Part shown: positions 1-11,977 of the stretch, piece by piece
How the letters are laid out: the number at the start of each line of letters is the position of its first letter
How positions within the stretch are numbered: the stretch's first letter is position 1
Assembly (NCBI GenBank): GCA_013368375.1
Contig: JAACJP010000029.1
Location: forward strand, 124,001-188,000
Direction of reading: 5' to 3'
Length of the DNA stretch: 64,000 nt
Source of the DNA: Tricholomella constricta
Lineage: Eukaryota > Basidiomycota > Agaricomycetes > Agaricales > Lyophyllaceae
Made by a program: the position numbers and the translations under genes
Notes under the pieces: model-generated
Seen by the model: only the letters and a program-made list of their open reading frames with translations
What the model was told of the DNA's origin: nothing
Database searches by the model: none

Positions 1-92
1 CCGAAATTTAGAACCATCACAGTGAGAATAGCAAAGTCTCGCAGCATCACGACACCGACGCGCTGGAGAAGGGCACGTTCATCGGGCGACAT
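1..92 (-). CDS. Multi-pass membrane protein, N-terminal fragment (cut by window edge)
   Basis: On the minus strand an ATG at 92-90 opens a frame beginning MSPDERALLQRVGV that runs out of the window. It is nearly identical to the first exon of the membrane-protein gene starting at 7174 (MSPDERALLQRAGVEILRNF), and the upstream DNA is also shared, so this is the 5' end of a paralogue. Only about 30 codons are visible, and no membrane segment can be scored here. A TATA-like stretch lies near 131-140. Function is unknown; the family assignment rests entirely on the copy at 7174. Confidence 0.5.
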   Translation of the reverse strand, partial: MSPDERALLQRVGVVMLRDFAILTVMVLNF

Positions 93-965
93 GATACAAA
101 GAAACAAGGCCATTCCGCATAATTGACTCGGTGTATAAAAGCAGAACTTGAAGCTGTGTGAGTTGCAAGGAGCTTACGACGTGCGACGATAAGATCGGAG
201 CGAATTGTTGGTAACCACTGTGTTCACCAATAAAAGTGATTCTAAGAATGAAACCCACGCCATAAATCAGTAAAAACATCACTCTCGCATAGTTTTAGAA
301 CCAAATCTTCAGGCGTCCTTGACGATAGATCGGTGCTTGATCCACGTTCTTCAGCGCCATGCTCCAATACGCTGACCATCGATAAAATCTGAGCCGATAC
401 GAAACTTGGTGGCGCTCTGGATCCCGCATACGAGGAAAAGGCACATGTCGGCGAACGCACAATAATAGTACACGTTACGGAGGCGAGACGTCCCCACCCC
501 CACTCCTGTACCCTGTACCACACATCAACTCGTCAGGCTCCAATCACCGACACAACATACATCAGGTCGAATACTATCAAGAGACGCCGGTGCCCGTCTA
601 TGTCTAGTGTGCATGACCACGCGCCACGTCAGGATGTATATACATCGTGATGATAGCAAAAAGAAGAAAAAGAGAAGCTTACCCGCAGATGATCGTGATC
701 AACACCCCTTCAAACCCAAGCCAAAACCCAGGCCCTTGTGTGTGAACGACACGTCGCCAACGCGGGGTCGACGGGGTCCTTGAGCGTTGGGTGACAAGCG
801 TGCTCTGGCGCGTCATCATGTCCTCCCTGTTCTCTTCCACTCCATGCTCCCCGCTCCCGCCCCCGCAGTCAAAAACCGCCGCGAGACCATCAGGTTGAAG
901 TCAAAACCTTGTAGGCCCTCCCCTTTTCCTTCTCCTTCTCCTTCTCCCTCTCCTCCTCCCTCCTC
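1..965. repeat. Segmental duplication, copy A
   Basis: This stretch aligns by eye, in the same orientation, with about 7090-8150. Shared blocks include the start of the membrane-protein gene, the DNA around 285-320 versus 7372-7410, the stretch near 600-700 versus 7780-7865, and the part with an AAAACCGCCGCGAGACCATCA-like core near 870-900 versus 8060-8090. Both copies end in CT-rich tracts. The copies differ by many substitutions and small indels, so the event is not recent. Confidence 0.75.
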
Positions 966-985
966 CCTCCTCCTACCCCTCCGCC
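915..985. repeat. Pyrimidine-rich simple repeat
   Basis: A run of CCTTCT/CCTCCT units on the plus strand. It generates long serine/proline or glutamate/lysine open frames on the two strands that look artefactual. A shorter version ends copy B of the duplication near 8110-8145. Confidence 0.85.
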
Positions 986-3114
986 CTCGTCTTCGTCGCC
1001 ACCGCAATCATCCTCCAGCCTCGGCTTCGCGCGGAGCTTGCACCGCATCCCAGCGCTCGTCGTGAACCACCGCGTCGGCGCCCCGCTGCGGTCATCCTGC
1101 GCCTCGTGGGTGAAGGGTCCTATCAGGCCAGGGCACGCAGTGGGTCGATCTGAACTTTGAGGAGTGTCTACATCTACCGCAGGCAAATCTACCACCAACG
1201 CCCGCCGCGCGTCATCCACCACACTAAGCCCCCTGTTCCAGCGCCCGCCGTAGCGAAGAGGGGGGGGCGTGCACGTGCAAGCAGGGGAGGCAGAGGGCGC
1301 AGTGAGATTGGGCTCCCCGCAGCCGGCGAGCGCGATGAGGGGGTGCGTTAGCGCGCCTGCGTCGGCGGACGGACGCAGGGTCAGCTGACTAAGCCAACAA
1401 AGATGATGAATGGGACCAAGAGGTCGCGGATGCGCTGGTCCCGCAAGGACATTGGGAGGGACGTGAGAAGGAGTTTCGGTAGATGGGAAATCCAGTACGC
1501 TAATCGCGGGGAAGTCTGACAAGACATTAGCCAGGCCTACTGGATAAGAAGGGATAAAGAAGGCTCACATCCCATTCGATAGACATTGAAGTAGAGTCCA
1601 GCGATTCAAGGCCACAGGTATGGTTGGTTCCAAAGGCAAGAGCCCACGACGAGTGTCAAGGCCAACGATAGCAAATCTGAGATCAGCCCAGCTTTAAACC
1701 TTGGAAAGAGTAATAAAGGGACAGTTTGAGATGAAACATGAACTGACGTTGCTAATATATCGGAGGCCGGTGCGTCGACAACATTCGCACATCACAGGGG
1801 TCGACGAACGCATCAGATGGTAAGTACGTAGGTGCTACACACTCAATCGGGGGTTGTCCATATTCCACAGATTCAGAACACTAAAGCTGGGGTGGGGCGC
1901 ACGGGACGTCCACTGATCCGTTCGCATGCGACGCCAGCTCCAGCCGGTCCAAGCTTGTATCTCCCATGCCGTCCCAAGTCAAACGCGGCGAAAATGATTC
2001 CGGTGCGGCTGTCGCTGTAGTGGTAGAGCGCGGCGGCGGAGGGCCTTTGTACGGCAGGGAACACACGAAAATTAGTAAGTATCCTGGATGATCATCAAGA
2101 CAAGATGAAAATGGAGCGTGGCAAGGGCTTTTATAAGGGCACCATGGTGGGCAAGGTAGACGGTCTCATCGCAACGGGTAAATAGGGGGCTGTAAACGGC
2201 GGTTTGATTTCTGGCAGGGCGAACGTGAAAAGGATTCAACCTGCGGCTCTCGCTGTACGCCGTTCTTCGTCAAGTTACCGTCGATGCAAGCATGCATGTC
2301 TAAGGAATGGTCCCCGACAGACACAGATGAGGGGCCTCGAGAGTCGCGAGTCGAACAACGTGCCTAAGTGACAGATCGAGATCGGGAGCAGCCACTACCA
2401 CCACCAGTAATCGACCATGACCCAGGGCAATCTCGCAGAAAAAGTGAATCGCTGCTTTGAAGCCCTCGTCCTCGTGGTTTCATCCCCACCTCCAATCGTC
2501 TGCGCTCCTGGAAGATGTTGTGCCGTCGCCAAAGCCAAATATTGGAACAGAAAGCCCCGGACGTGCCCTTCTTCAAAAAATGATGACAATGATGGTAGTC
2601 CGGCGTTCGGCGATGAGCTGCCTGGCTGAATGTCTGGACAGACGGTGAGCGAACCGATGTAATGCCAGGATGCTTTTGGGCTAGAGACAATTCGTCGGCG
2701 TCCTGAGCGTGCTTATCCGTCAGTTCTGGTGTGCAGCCTCCTTAGCTCCAGCGCAAGAGATCAAAAAGTTCCGAAAGAGTCTGATTCAGCCGCCATGGAG
2801 GGCGCAAGCAAAGCACGCAGTAAGTCAACAGAAGAAGATCAAGTTGAATGACACCAAAAACCCGTAGAAGAGCCCGTAGTGCTGACAAGCAAGAGAAAAT
2901 GCACGAGACCGAGCGAGGAAGAATTTTTTTTGCTGCAGTCGGAACAGACGGCGTCGGACAACAACACCAAACATCACTGAAATTTGGCCGATCACTTACT
3001 TGTCTTTCCGCCATCTCTTCCACAATTCTGAACGCTTGGCGCCTCTGCGCGCGAGCTCTACGACTGCCGTTCTCGTTTATACCTAGATCCAGACCCCCAC
3101 TCACAGAAATACCC
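986..3114. other. Unassigned region upstream of DUS1
   Basis: About 2.1 kb without a gene I can support. Open frames are short or compositionally biased, for example a 210-codon minus-strand frame ending at 890 that reads through the CT-rich tract. No recognisable domain, and no chain of exons with good splice sites, was found. The last few hundred bases presumably hold the DUS1 promoter and 5' leader. Confidence 0.5.
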
Positions 3115-5095
3115 ATGGAACAGACACAGGAAGCTAGACCGAAGCTGGAGGGGTATGAGTTTTACCGCAGGGTTCTTGGGAGCCCCAAGTATGTTGTGGC
3201 GCCAATGGTTGACCAGAGTGAGCTGGCACGTCTGTCTTTTTTCAATCCTTACACAGAAACTTACTATCGATACAGGCGTTTCGTAAACTTACTAGACGAT
3301 ACGGCGCACAGGTTTGCTTCCGCTATTCGTATTTCAACTTTCTTCTGAAACTCGTTATTATAGTTGGTCTACACACCCATGATAAACGCCAAGGTCCGCC
3401 GACGTCTGTCATCGTCTCACAAAGTCTTACTCTCTCCAAGATGTTCGCAGACACGACACACAAATACTACCGCGAACAATACTTCGATAGTGCCTCAGCA
3501 GAAGAAGGCGCCTTCTCTTTCCCATCCTCGTCTGACACAGACCGGCCGCTCATCGTCCAGTTCTGCGCCAACTCCCCGGAACATCTCCTTGCCGCAGCGA
3601 AACTCGTCGAAGCTCACTGCGACGCCGTCGACATCAACCTCGGGTGCCCCCAGGAGATCGCACGGCGCGGCCACTATGGCGCCTTCATAATGGACGAGTG
3701 GGATCTCGTTTTCAACCTGAGTGCGTCCCCATTCACCTTGCCCTTCTCCTCCGGGGTTCTATGGACATGTGCATGCATGCTCATGATTCGCTGCAGTCAA
3801 CACCCTCCACAAGAACCTCTCCGTCCCCGTAACCGCAAAATTCCGCGTCTTCCCAGAGGTGGAGCGCACCGTCGCCTATGCACAGATGCTCGAGCGCGCT
3901 GGCGCCCAGATCCTCACCTGCCACGGCCGCACGCGTGAGCAGCGTGGGCAGAACAGCGTGCGTTTTTTCGCTCTCTCTTTCTCGTTTGCCCGCGCTGACT
4001 CATACCAATTTGCTTACAGGGCCTCGCCTCGTACGCCCACATCCGCGCCGTCAAAGCCGCCGTTCGCGTCCCCGTCTTCGCGAACGGCAACATCCTGTTC
4101 TCCAACGACATCGCACGATGCCTCACCGAAACCGGCGCGGACGCAGTGATGTCCGCCGAAGGGGTGCTCTACAACCCCGCCCTGTTCAATGGGCTCCCCT
4201 CCTCTTCCCCTCTTCCCTCTTCTTCCCAGGCCATCCGAGCTCCCACACCTCCAACCTCAGCGCCACCAACCTCCCAAGGCAAAAGTCCGCCACCCACATC
4301 CGCAGCCCCACTCCCACTAACGCAAACCAACCCCCCACTCGCCCCCCTCGCTCTCGAATACCTCGCCCTCGTCCGCGCCCAACGCACCCGCACGTCCCCG
4401 AGCGCAGTCAAAGGCCACCTGTTCAAGATCCTCCGTCCCGCGCTCGCGCAGCCCGCGTACTGGGATCTCCGCGAGCGCCTGGGGCGCGTGCAGGTTTCTG
4501 CGCCGCGGCGCCTTGCGGGCGCGGGGGAGGTCGAGGGCGAGGGCGGGGTGGGCGAGAAGGAGCCCCAATGGGAGTGGGTCGATGAGTACGTCCGGATCTG
4601 TGAGGAGGCGAAGGGAAGGCTTGAGGTGCGTTTACCTTCCCTTTCAACTCTCTCTCTCTGTGTCACCATGCTGATGTTGGCTGGATAGGCCGATGCAAAG
4701 CACGCCACTCAGGATGGGGCGACACCGCTCGAGGCGCTTATCACGACGGACGCGGCGACGGGGCTGGCCGTGCTCCCGTACTGGCTTGCACAGCCGTACT
4801 TTAGGCCGCTCAAGGCTCCTGTGGAGAAGACGCGCGGCAAAAAGGGGGCGAAGAAGGGTGGGTGGTTCCTTCTCAACTCGATGTTTTCTCGACTGTTTGC
4901 TGCTTGCTGTTTGCTGAAGCGTCGTTCTATTTTTCGATTCATGTAGCCGAGGAAACGATGTCTAGGTCCGCGGAGCAGGCGCACGCGAAGCGTCCCTCGT
5001 CTGGCGAGGAGGAGGCAGAAGCGAAGCGGATGAAATTGGAGTTGAATGTTGGTGTCGCAGCTGGAGAGGCAGTGGCCATCTCCGTGGCTGCGTGA
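3115..5095 (+). CDS. DUS1: tRNA-dihydrouridine synthase, DUS1 type
   Basis: FMN-dependent enzyme that reduces uridine to dihydrouridine in the tRNA D-loop (positions 16/17 in the yeast Dus1 family). Eight exons join in frame: 3115-3225, 3276-3311, 3364-3393, 3441-3720, 3797-3957, 4020-4625, 4689-4857 and 4947-5095, giving 513 aa. Visible landmarks are [12 protein letters not shown] near the start, [14 protein letters not shown], the catalytic-cysteine motif [17 protein letters not shown] and VPVFANGNI. Intron 1 reads best as a GC-AG intron (exon ends CTG, intron begins GCACGT). After NPALFNG there is a Ser/Pro-rich insert of about 50 residues before [12 protein letters not shown]. The C-terminus is charged ([15 protein letters not shown]). 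The start codon has an ACCC context just before ATGG. Family certain; the insert and GC-AG site are inference. Confidence 0.93.
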
Positions 5096-5675
5096 CCCTC
5101 CCTCCGCCGTGAAGTCTCACCCGCGCCCGCTTGTGGGTGAGGATGCGGATGACGAAAGGGTATGAGCGAGCGGGCGGGGGCAACGTTGTTGGGCTTGGGG
5201 TTCTCATCTGCGTAGTCTTATTCATGTACTTACACAGACAGCGAGCTCCGTAGCCATACTCCCCGGTCTTCTCCTTGGTATCAGGAACTGCTGCGCGGCA
5301 GAAATCGAGGGGCACTTTTAGCAGCGCTGGCACTCATGACGCGTCAAGTCTCAAGTCTTATCGTTAGCTGCAATCCTTGTCCTAGCGGGTGTAGCGTCGT
5401 TGACGTTTTTGGTGATTCAAGCACGACGACGATCTGGGAGTTGGAGGGTGGAACTCAGTGCGACGATATTGATATGAAAAGAACAGCTGTCCTTACGCCC
5501 GCTACTCAAAAATAATTATCGTATTTCTTGCCCTTGGTGTCCATTTTTCCATGCCCTCATCTTCGCGTCCCCCTTACCCTCTGGGCGAAAGTACCCTGGC
5601 TGCCCCATTATTGTCGCCTGAACACAGATACTTAGGCCATCTTTACACTCTACGGAAATGTCTAGTGTATTCCCT
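5096..5675. other. Convergent intergenic region
   Basis: Separates the 3' end of DUS1 (plus) from the 3' end of the membrane-protein gene (minus). No gene seen; the two 3' UTRs presumably share it. Confidence 0.5.
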
Positions 5676-7174
5676 TCATGTACGATCAATCTGACCAATG
5701 CCTGTACTCGTTGCCGAAACCTTCCCAACAGGGCCTCTATCTGCATTGGCCTCCTTCAAAACACATGCAGCAGCGAACGATACGTGTGTTTTGCCGTCAA
5801 GGGGGTTCCCAGCAACTGATAGATGCTCGGGGGATGCAGGGCGCGCAGACGAAAATTCGATAGCCTGCACAGATCGAAATCCGACTGGAGTACCGAATCC
5901 AAATGTCTCCACAGTGGAGCGTTGCAGGCTGACAAGCACAATGACAATGGCAGGATACATGGCCTGTGGGCAACATTCAGCTGATCTAGAATGAGATGCG
6001 AGGCAGTAATACCGAGCACGCACAGTCACAGAAGCCAGAAGACTCAGAGCAATCGATTGGGCGATGAAGACAGATGATGCCGAAGGTGCAGGAACAGACG
6101 CTAGCACTACCGCTATAATCTGAGCCATTTTTATCAGAGATGGGTGGAGGTGGCCAGACATGGTAATTGTACCTGGAGAGCACAATAGGCCAACCCTGAT
6201 TCAACAATCACGATCAGGATTTTCTGAGCGGACGAGGTGGAGTGATGCTCGATTCCCATCCGTCTAACAAATCGGAGATGGCCCCTGCTGACGTTCAGCG
6301 AATGCATAAGGTCATAGGGAAAGCTGTCCACGTACCACAGTTTGTAGAAAGTTAAACTTGTCGCTGCGATATTTGTACCCAGTGAAAGTGCTTGAGATCC
6401 CGTGAAAATGTAGCTTTGTACCGTGAGATGTGAGATACTCTTAAACGCGAATATGAGATATGCGACGGTCGTTCCTGTAAAGGTCAGATAGTTGATGAAA
6501 TAAGACTCGACTTTAAGAACCCTTCGAGGACTCGACACACCGATGGTACCAAACATGAGAGAACATGGAAGGAGCATAATCCATTGCTTCTCCGGATACA
6601 GAACCCAGGTTCTCCAAATCACAACACCATCACTCAGAATTGGCTCAATAACGTCAATATCAGGTCCGACGGTGCACTCTCGACATCAGGAAATATACGC
6701 ACCATCAACACCGATATCACGGCTAGACTGCCATTGAACACGGTGGTTTTTTCATTGGCCCTCTCGAATATCGACTCCTCGAGCATCCCAGTGGAATCAA
6801 CTAGGATTGTTTTGATACCAATCGCAAGAAATAGGATTTGAGAGATGCAGAAGCAAGAGGAGATGAGGAAGGCTATCAGAGTCGTCCCCAACATTGCCTG
6901 GGTGGGTCGGAACGCAAAGCCCCGTTGTCTGCAAAAGAAAAAGACTAAATAGAGAGTGCAGGAGTCAAAATGCAGGCACCTACAGTAACGTAGACATAGA
7001 GAAGGAAGAAAGTATTATGAACGCTCCTATACAGCCCCACATGAGAATATTTGTGAGTGAATGACGAAAGAGGTGTGGCGTACCGTAAAGCAGAGCGGTT
7101 GGAGGGAGGAAAGCGAAGTTTCGCAGTATCTCGACACCGGCGCGCTGGAGAAGGGCACGTTCATCGGGCGACAT
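5676..7174 (-). CDS. Basidiomycete multi-pass membrane protein, function unknown
   Basis: A minus-strand gene of at least five exons. Exon 1 starts at 7174 (MSPDERALLQRAGVEILRNF). Later exons give RQRGFAFRPTQAMLGTTLIAF followed by a hydrophobic stretch, then MIWRTWVLYPEKQWIMLLP, several further hydrophobic helices, and AMYPAIVIVLVSLQRSTVETFG before a polar tail. An R-x-WVLYP motif after about the third helix and a Y-P-x-IVIVLV-x-x-Q motif after the last helix are typical of a large family of uncharacterised seven-helix proteins in Agaricomycetes. The short exon between 6966 and about 7028 could not be joined unambiguously: either two frames are possible or an indel is present. A TATATA-like box lies about 50 bp upstream of the ATG, near 7223-7230. 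No ligand or role can be inferred. Confidence 0.7.
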
Positions 7175-8150
7175 GATACAAAGAACTGTGGAGAAACAAG
7201 TCCATTCCGCATTATTGACTCGTTGTATATAAGCGTAACTTGAAGCTGTATGGGTTTCAAGGAGCTTACGACGTGCGATGATGAGTTAGAAGCGAATTGT
7301 CTGTAACCATTGCGTTCAACAATGAAAGTGATTCTAAGAATGGAAACCACAGCAAAAATCAGTAAAGCATCACTCTCGTATAGTTTTAGAACCAAATCTT
7401 CAGGTGTCCTCGAAGATTGCTTGCAGATCTGATGATTGCCCGTTCCATGGCATCCGCATTGTCTCACATCTCAGTGACTGCTTAAAGGATCGCATCGCAC
7501 TGACATCTCCTGCTTTAGATACGTACTTGTCCCCTTCGATCCCGCATACGAGGGAAAGGCACACGTCGGCGAACACATGATAGTACACGCTGCGTAGACG
7601 AGACATTCCTACCCCCACTTCCATTCCTGTAGCACGCATCAACTCATCAGGCTCCGACTAACAACACATACATCAGGAATACCATGCATATGGAGCAGCG
7701 CCGGTGCCCGTTCATGTCCCGGTGTACATTACCTCGATCTCGGTGACGTTCTGTTGTGTTTCCAGGTCGGTTTGCAGCCACGCGCCACGTGAGGATGTAT
7801 ATACGTCATCGTGATGATAGCAAAAAGAAAAGAAAAGAGAAGCTCACCCGCACCACAAGCCTCTTGATCAACACCCCTTCAAACCCAAGCCGAAACCCAG
7901 AGGCATGCGAACGACACGCACGCCAACGCGTTCTCGACGGGGTCCTCCAACGTTGGGTGCACAAGCGTGCCATTCTGGCGCGTCAGGACCTCCTCCCCAT
8001 TCTATTCGACTCTTTGTGCGCATGCTGGAGGCCCCGCTCCTGCTCCCGCCCCCGCAGCTCAAAACCGCCGCGAGACCATCAGATTGAAGTCCAACACCCA
8101 CAGGCCCTCCTTTCCTTCTCCCTCTCCTTCCCTCTCCTCTTCCCCAGACG
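7090..8150. repeat. Segmental duplication, copy B
   Basis: Partner of the stretch at 1-965, same orientation, about 7 kb away. It holds exon 1 and the upstream region of the membrane-protein gene at 5676-7174 and ends in a CT-rich tract near 8110-8145. The duplicated unit therefore carries a promoter plus first exon. Confidence 0.75.
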
Positions 8151-8980
8151 GGGAACATAACCTTCTGACTAAGATTGTCACAGGCCAACGACACGGGCGA
8201 CGTCCGGACCTGGTCTTGGAGCAGCTGGAGTTCCTGAACCTGAGCCGTGAGCTCCGACCTTGGAGCACAATCGGAAGCTTTATAACCAATTTTCCAGAGT
8301 TGGACTATGCTTCGACTAAGTCAATTGAACTGTTCTACGTCTGATTTTTCAAATACCTGTCATGACGAGAGATCTGGTCCAAAATACTGCCCAAGGATAT
8401 CTGACAACAAATGATTTGGTCACCCACGATCTCATGATCAGTGTGTGAATAATAACCAGATGCTGGAACTATACTCCTGATCTGGCGGTCACTTGTCTGA
8501 AGCGTCGTCAAAAACAACGGGATATCCTTCTTCCTAGGCAATGTCTACTGGTGTTGCTCATGATTCATCAATAATGACCAATGTTCCGCGTTTTGTGCGA
8601 TGATCATCAGCCTACATCGCCCCGTGCTCGCACCTGGTCTCAGATTGCTATCCGTCTCTGTCAACGCTCTTCTCATTCTCGGGCTGCGTACAATTATTCA
8701 AACGAGAACACGGCGACGCTGATTGGAGACCTTCGCAGTATGATGGCCTGGAACACAACCTGGCGGCTGCACGAGTCGTTTATAGTTGGACTTTAAGAAA
8801 GATGGCGGGATGGCCATGACCTTTATCACAACTCTGTGTGAGCGTGTAGAAGATTGAATAACAGAGGAAAGAATTCAATACAAAGAGCGAAAACCCAACA
8901 AAAATCATCGTAGACGTTCGGAGAACTCAAAGACATGTTCGACTGTTCCACAGCATTCATAGCACTGTTGATTTTTAACG
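8151..8980. other. Unassigned region
   Basis: No gene recognised. Frames are below about 75 codons and show no family resemblance. Confidence 0.45.
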
Positions 8981-9709
8981 TTAGCCTGGTATAAAACAAA
9001 GAAAATCAAAAATAACTTACACCCAAACGTAATGGCTCGTGCAATGTTATCGCTAATGCCCGTACATCGAGTGGAAGGCGCGTGTTCTGTGATCTCACAA
9101 TACAGAACGGCCAGCAGAATGAACAGAGCTTCGGATTCTGACACTGAGGCCCGATAGGTGACAGACGCCGGTACTGATTCCCCGATGATTTTCGCGCGAT
9201 ACAGCTTAAACTCTGCGGATGACGTTCCTTCCGGCTCGTCATCGACGATCCGGAAGACCTTGAAGTCAACATGGTCAGTTGGCGGAACTGGCAGGAAGGG
9301 AACACAAGGGCAAACCCGCCCTACATTCCACGTTTTGGCTCCCTGTTCGTACTTGGTGCGCCATTGGGTCGTACCATCCGACCAGCGGTGAGCAAAGAGG
9401 GATCTGCATCGCAAGTTTCACTTTCAGGACGAGGTGATGAGCTGAACGCGGCTAAAATGCTCACCCATGGCCCCTTTCCTTGAATCTGATATCGTCGATC
9501 CCAACCTTCTTTCCATTAATATCCAAAACCTTGTCTTCCCAATGGATCGAGGCCACGCGCCTATATGGACCTTTGACTATTGTGAGCTGCGGTAGATTGT
9601 CTTTGCGGCTGCCGAATGTCGAGTATATAAGCCACGATGCATTGGAGGTACTGGTGAAGGAACCGCTCAAGTAGTTTGCCTTTTGATTGAACGAGTACTT
9701 GATGCTCAT
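8981..9709 (-). CDS. DUF6593 family protein
   Basis: Two substantial exons, 9465-9709 and 9021-9403, are joined by a clear GTGAGC...GCAG intron. They read through VASIHWEDKVLDINGKKV and, across the junction, FKERGHGSLFAHRWSDG. The pattern of an early S-x-W/T stretch, an IHW motif, a mid-domain W-S-D-G-x-x-x-W-R, then VDFKVFRI and a hydrophobic LFILLAVLYCEI is that of DUF6593, a small cytosolic-looking domain expanded in mushrooms and of unknown function. A last intron (GTAAGT...CCAG, 8986-9020) would leave a final exon of only five bases, giving 210 aa; if that intron is retained the frame continues to about 8905. Family good; the C-terminus is uncertain. Confidence 0.7.
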
Positions 9710-11977
9710 GGTGGGATGGACGAACCATCCTGGGGTGCTCTGGCTTACTTATTTATCACCTACTGATAGGCTGCACGCAGGCTGAAAGCGAAACCTTGAC
9801 ACGTGGTCCCAGTAATGTAGTGATACCGAGCCCGGCCGTCGAACTTTTGAAAGGCCTACGACGGAGGTGTGAACGATATCACCTTCTTTTTCCACGCGAT
9901 GACGAGCTAGAGTCCATGCGTCGGAAGTGACTTACCTGTGATGGTCAGCGTCATGGTTGTCCGAGTAGATAGGCATGAGCTTGGTATGACCCGAGTTGAG
10001 CGGGACCTTATCACAAAAGGGCCTCAGCGCAAGCACTTCGACCACACATAGGCTCACATATATACAGAGCAGCGAGATATCGAATCTTATCTCTGCGATG
10101 GAATCCATTTACTGTCATCGACTTGAATGTACAAACAAATGTCCTTTGAGGAACCAACCTCGTGAGATGCAGCATGATTATTTCGTAGACCTGAAACAAG
10201 GGACGGACCTGGCATCCAAGCCCCATGATGGGGTGATGCGGCAATCGATGGAAACGAGGTTTGGTCAATAATGGGTATCCGCAAAGATCGCCTGGGCATG
10301 AAGCCGGCGTAAGACGGAGCACGACCACGCGGGCTCAAGATACTGATTCGCCTTCTGCTGAATGTTAGTAGATTTCCAGTAGAAGAAGACCAAAATTGAC
10401 ATACTGATGTATCCGTCGATGTACATGTCTTCCCCGGGCGGCTGTCTTCGAGACCTGGGGATGGCTAAAGTTCAGCGAAAGGACTGTGGTGGTTATTTTT
10501 TCAAGCAACATACCTCTGGTAATGGGAAGGCTTGGAAGTCTGGATAAGTACATTTGCGCTGTGAGATTTTGAAGGATTTGCAACCGTATTTGATGATGTA
10601 CATGTAAAACGCCAAATCGGAAGGAGATCCTTCGATAGAGGTCAAGATGACAGACAGACCTGACGGATGCAGGCCGGTACAGAAACGAGGGTGAACACGT
10701 GCGGATGGGAATTTATCGAGGATGCCTTCTAATGTGTGGGAGCTGAGATTTCCTGGATCTTTGAGTCGATGCTGAGCGCAAGGCACTGAGCAGACAGTGC
10801 GACACTGAATCATCAACTCGATGTCTAGAGTATCTTGTGCGATATGGGTTGACGTAGTCGAAAAGAATCGAAGCGGTCAACCGCTGAATAGTTTCAATTT
10901 AGAATCATGGGACGATAAACACCCCATATAAGTTTCAGCAAATATTTTTGTCAGAAGTGTGGATGAGAAAACAGAACCTGCAGTATGAGGTCAAGAAGAA
11001 GACACAGAAAAGAAATGCGCACGCGATATCGATGAGTGGTAATTTTTCGCAGCTGCTTCTACCGTGGATTCATTGTAGATACCAGAGGATGACAAGGCGC
11101 AGAAGTCCTTATTAGCCTGAAAAAAAAGTTTAATGAAGCTGAACGCGGGAGTGACGTGTAGTAAACGGCGAAGTTTCAACTGAGAAGCACCCAAGTGTCC
11201 TTCAACAGGCTCTGTCTGGCGGTTGTGAAGAGTTGAAGATGTACTGCAGATGAACTGTGAACGCGGCAGCAAGGTCAACGTGTAGGGGGAATTCCGTGTG
11301 GAGTCCACTCAAACGTGTACCTGCTGTACCGGAGAATAATTATCCCTCAGAACCTGAGGAAGCCATGATATAACCATCTTCAAACTCGCGGCAGCGCAAA
11401 GGAGAGCTCTTCAGGATGAGAGAGGCGCTGCGATCGCGGCTTGGAACGTCGAAGGCTGTCCTCCAAGAAACGCTCTGATGGGTAGTAGATATGGAAACAA
11501 GAAAGAGCCTTAGTAGAAAACAGGAAGCCCTCGAACAAGAGTACGTCAGAGACAAGAAATGTTTGAAAAAGTGGCGGGTCTGTTGTTTGGCAGTCGCCTC
11601 ACCGGTAAATTCCGTTCCCCGCGCAAGCAAGAACTTGGCTAATTCACCGTTCTGGCGGCGCTGGGGGTCTCTTGATGAAATTCCGGATCCCATGATGTTT
11701 TTGGAGAACCTCTACGGACGAGCTGTGACGTATCAATTCCTGTTCCTGGCCCCCCTTCCAACGCTCAAGACACCAGTATGTCCTTGTGACCGAATTTTGG
11801 ACCAACGTAATATTGAATTGACACTCGTCGAATATATCTGTCAAGGGATGTAAGGATCTCAGTCTACATTGCGCTTCTGTGCACGGGCCACGTTGCGTGA
11901 GAAGGTTGCTGGTATATATGGCTCAAACCGAAGAAACAACTCACCCCCATCCTTTTGCTGCATCTTCATGACAGCGG
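9710..11977. other. Unassigned region
   Basis: About 2.3 kb. Several minus-strand frames (10493-10816, 10991-11308, 11340-11693) and one plus-strand frame (11491-11853) exceed 100 codons, but none matches a family I recognise and their splice sites are not convincing. A TATATA box near 11909-11920 is suitably placed for the gene starting at 11978. Confidence 0.4.

Noticed and set aside
890..1522. 210-codon minus-strand open frame
   Set aside because: It runs through the CT-rich simple repeat, ends in glutamate/lysine low-complexity text, and has no family resemblance.
4169..4708. Long minus-strand frame opposite DUS1
   Set aside because: It is the shadow of the GC-rich Ser/Pro-rich exon 6 of DUS1.
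7027..7467. 146-codon minus-strand frame upstream of the membrane-protein gene
   Set aside because: It lies mostly in the upstream region, in a different frame from the true exon 1, and is only partly open in the duplicate copy at 1-520.
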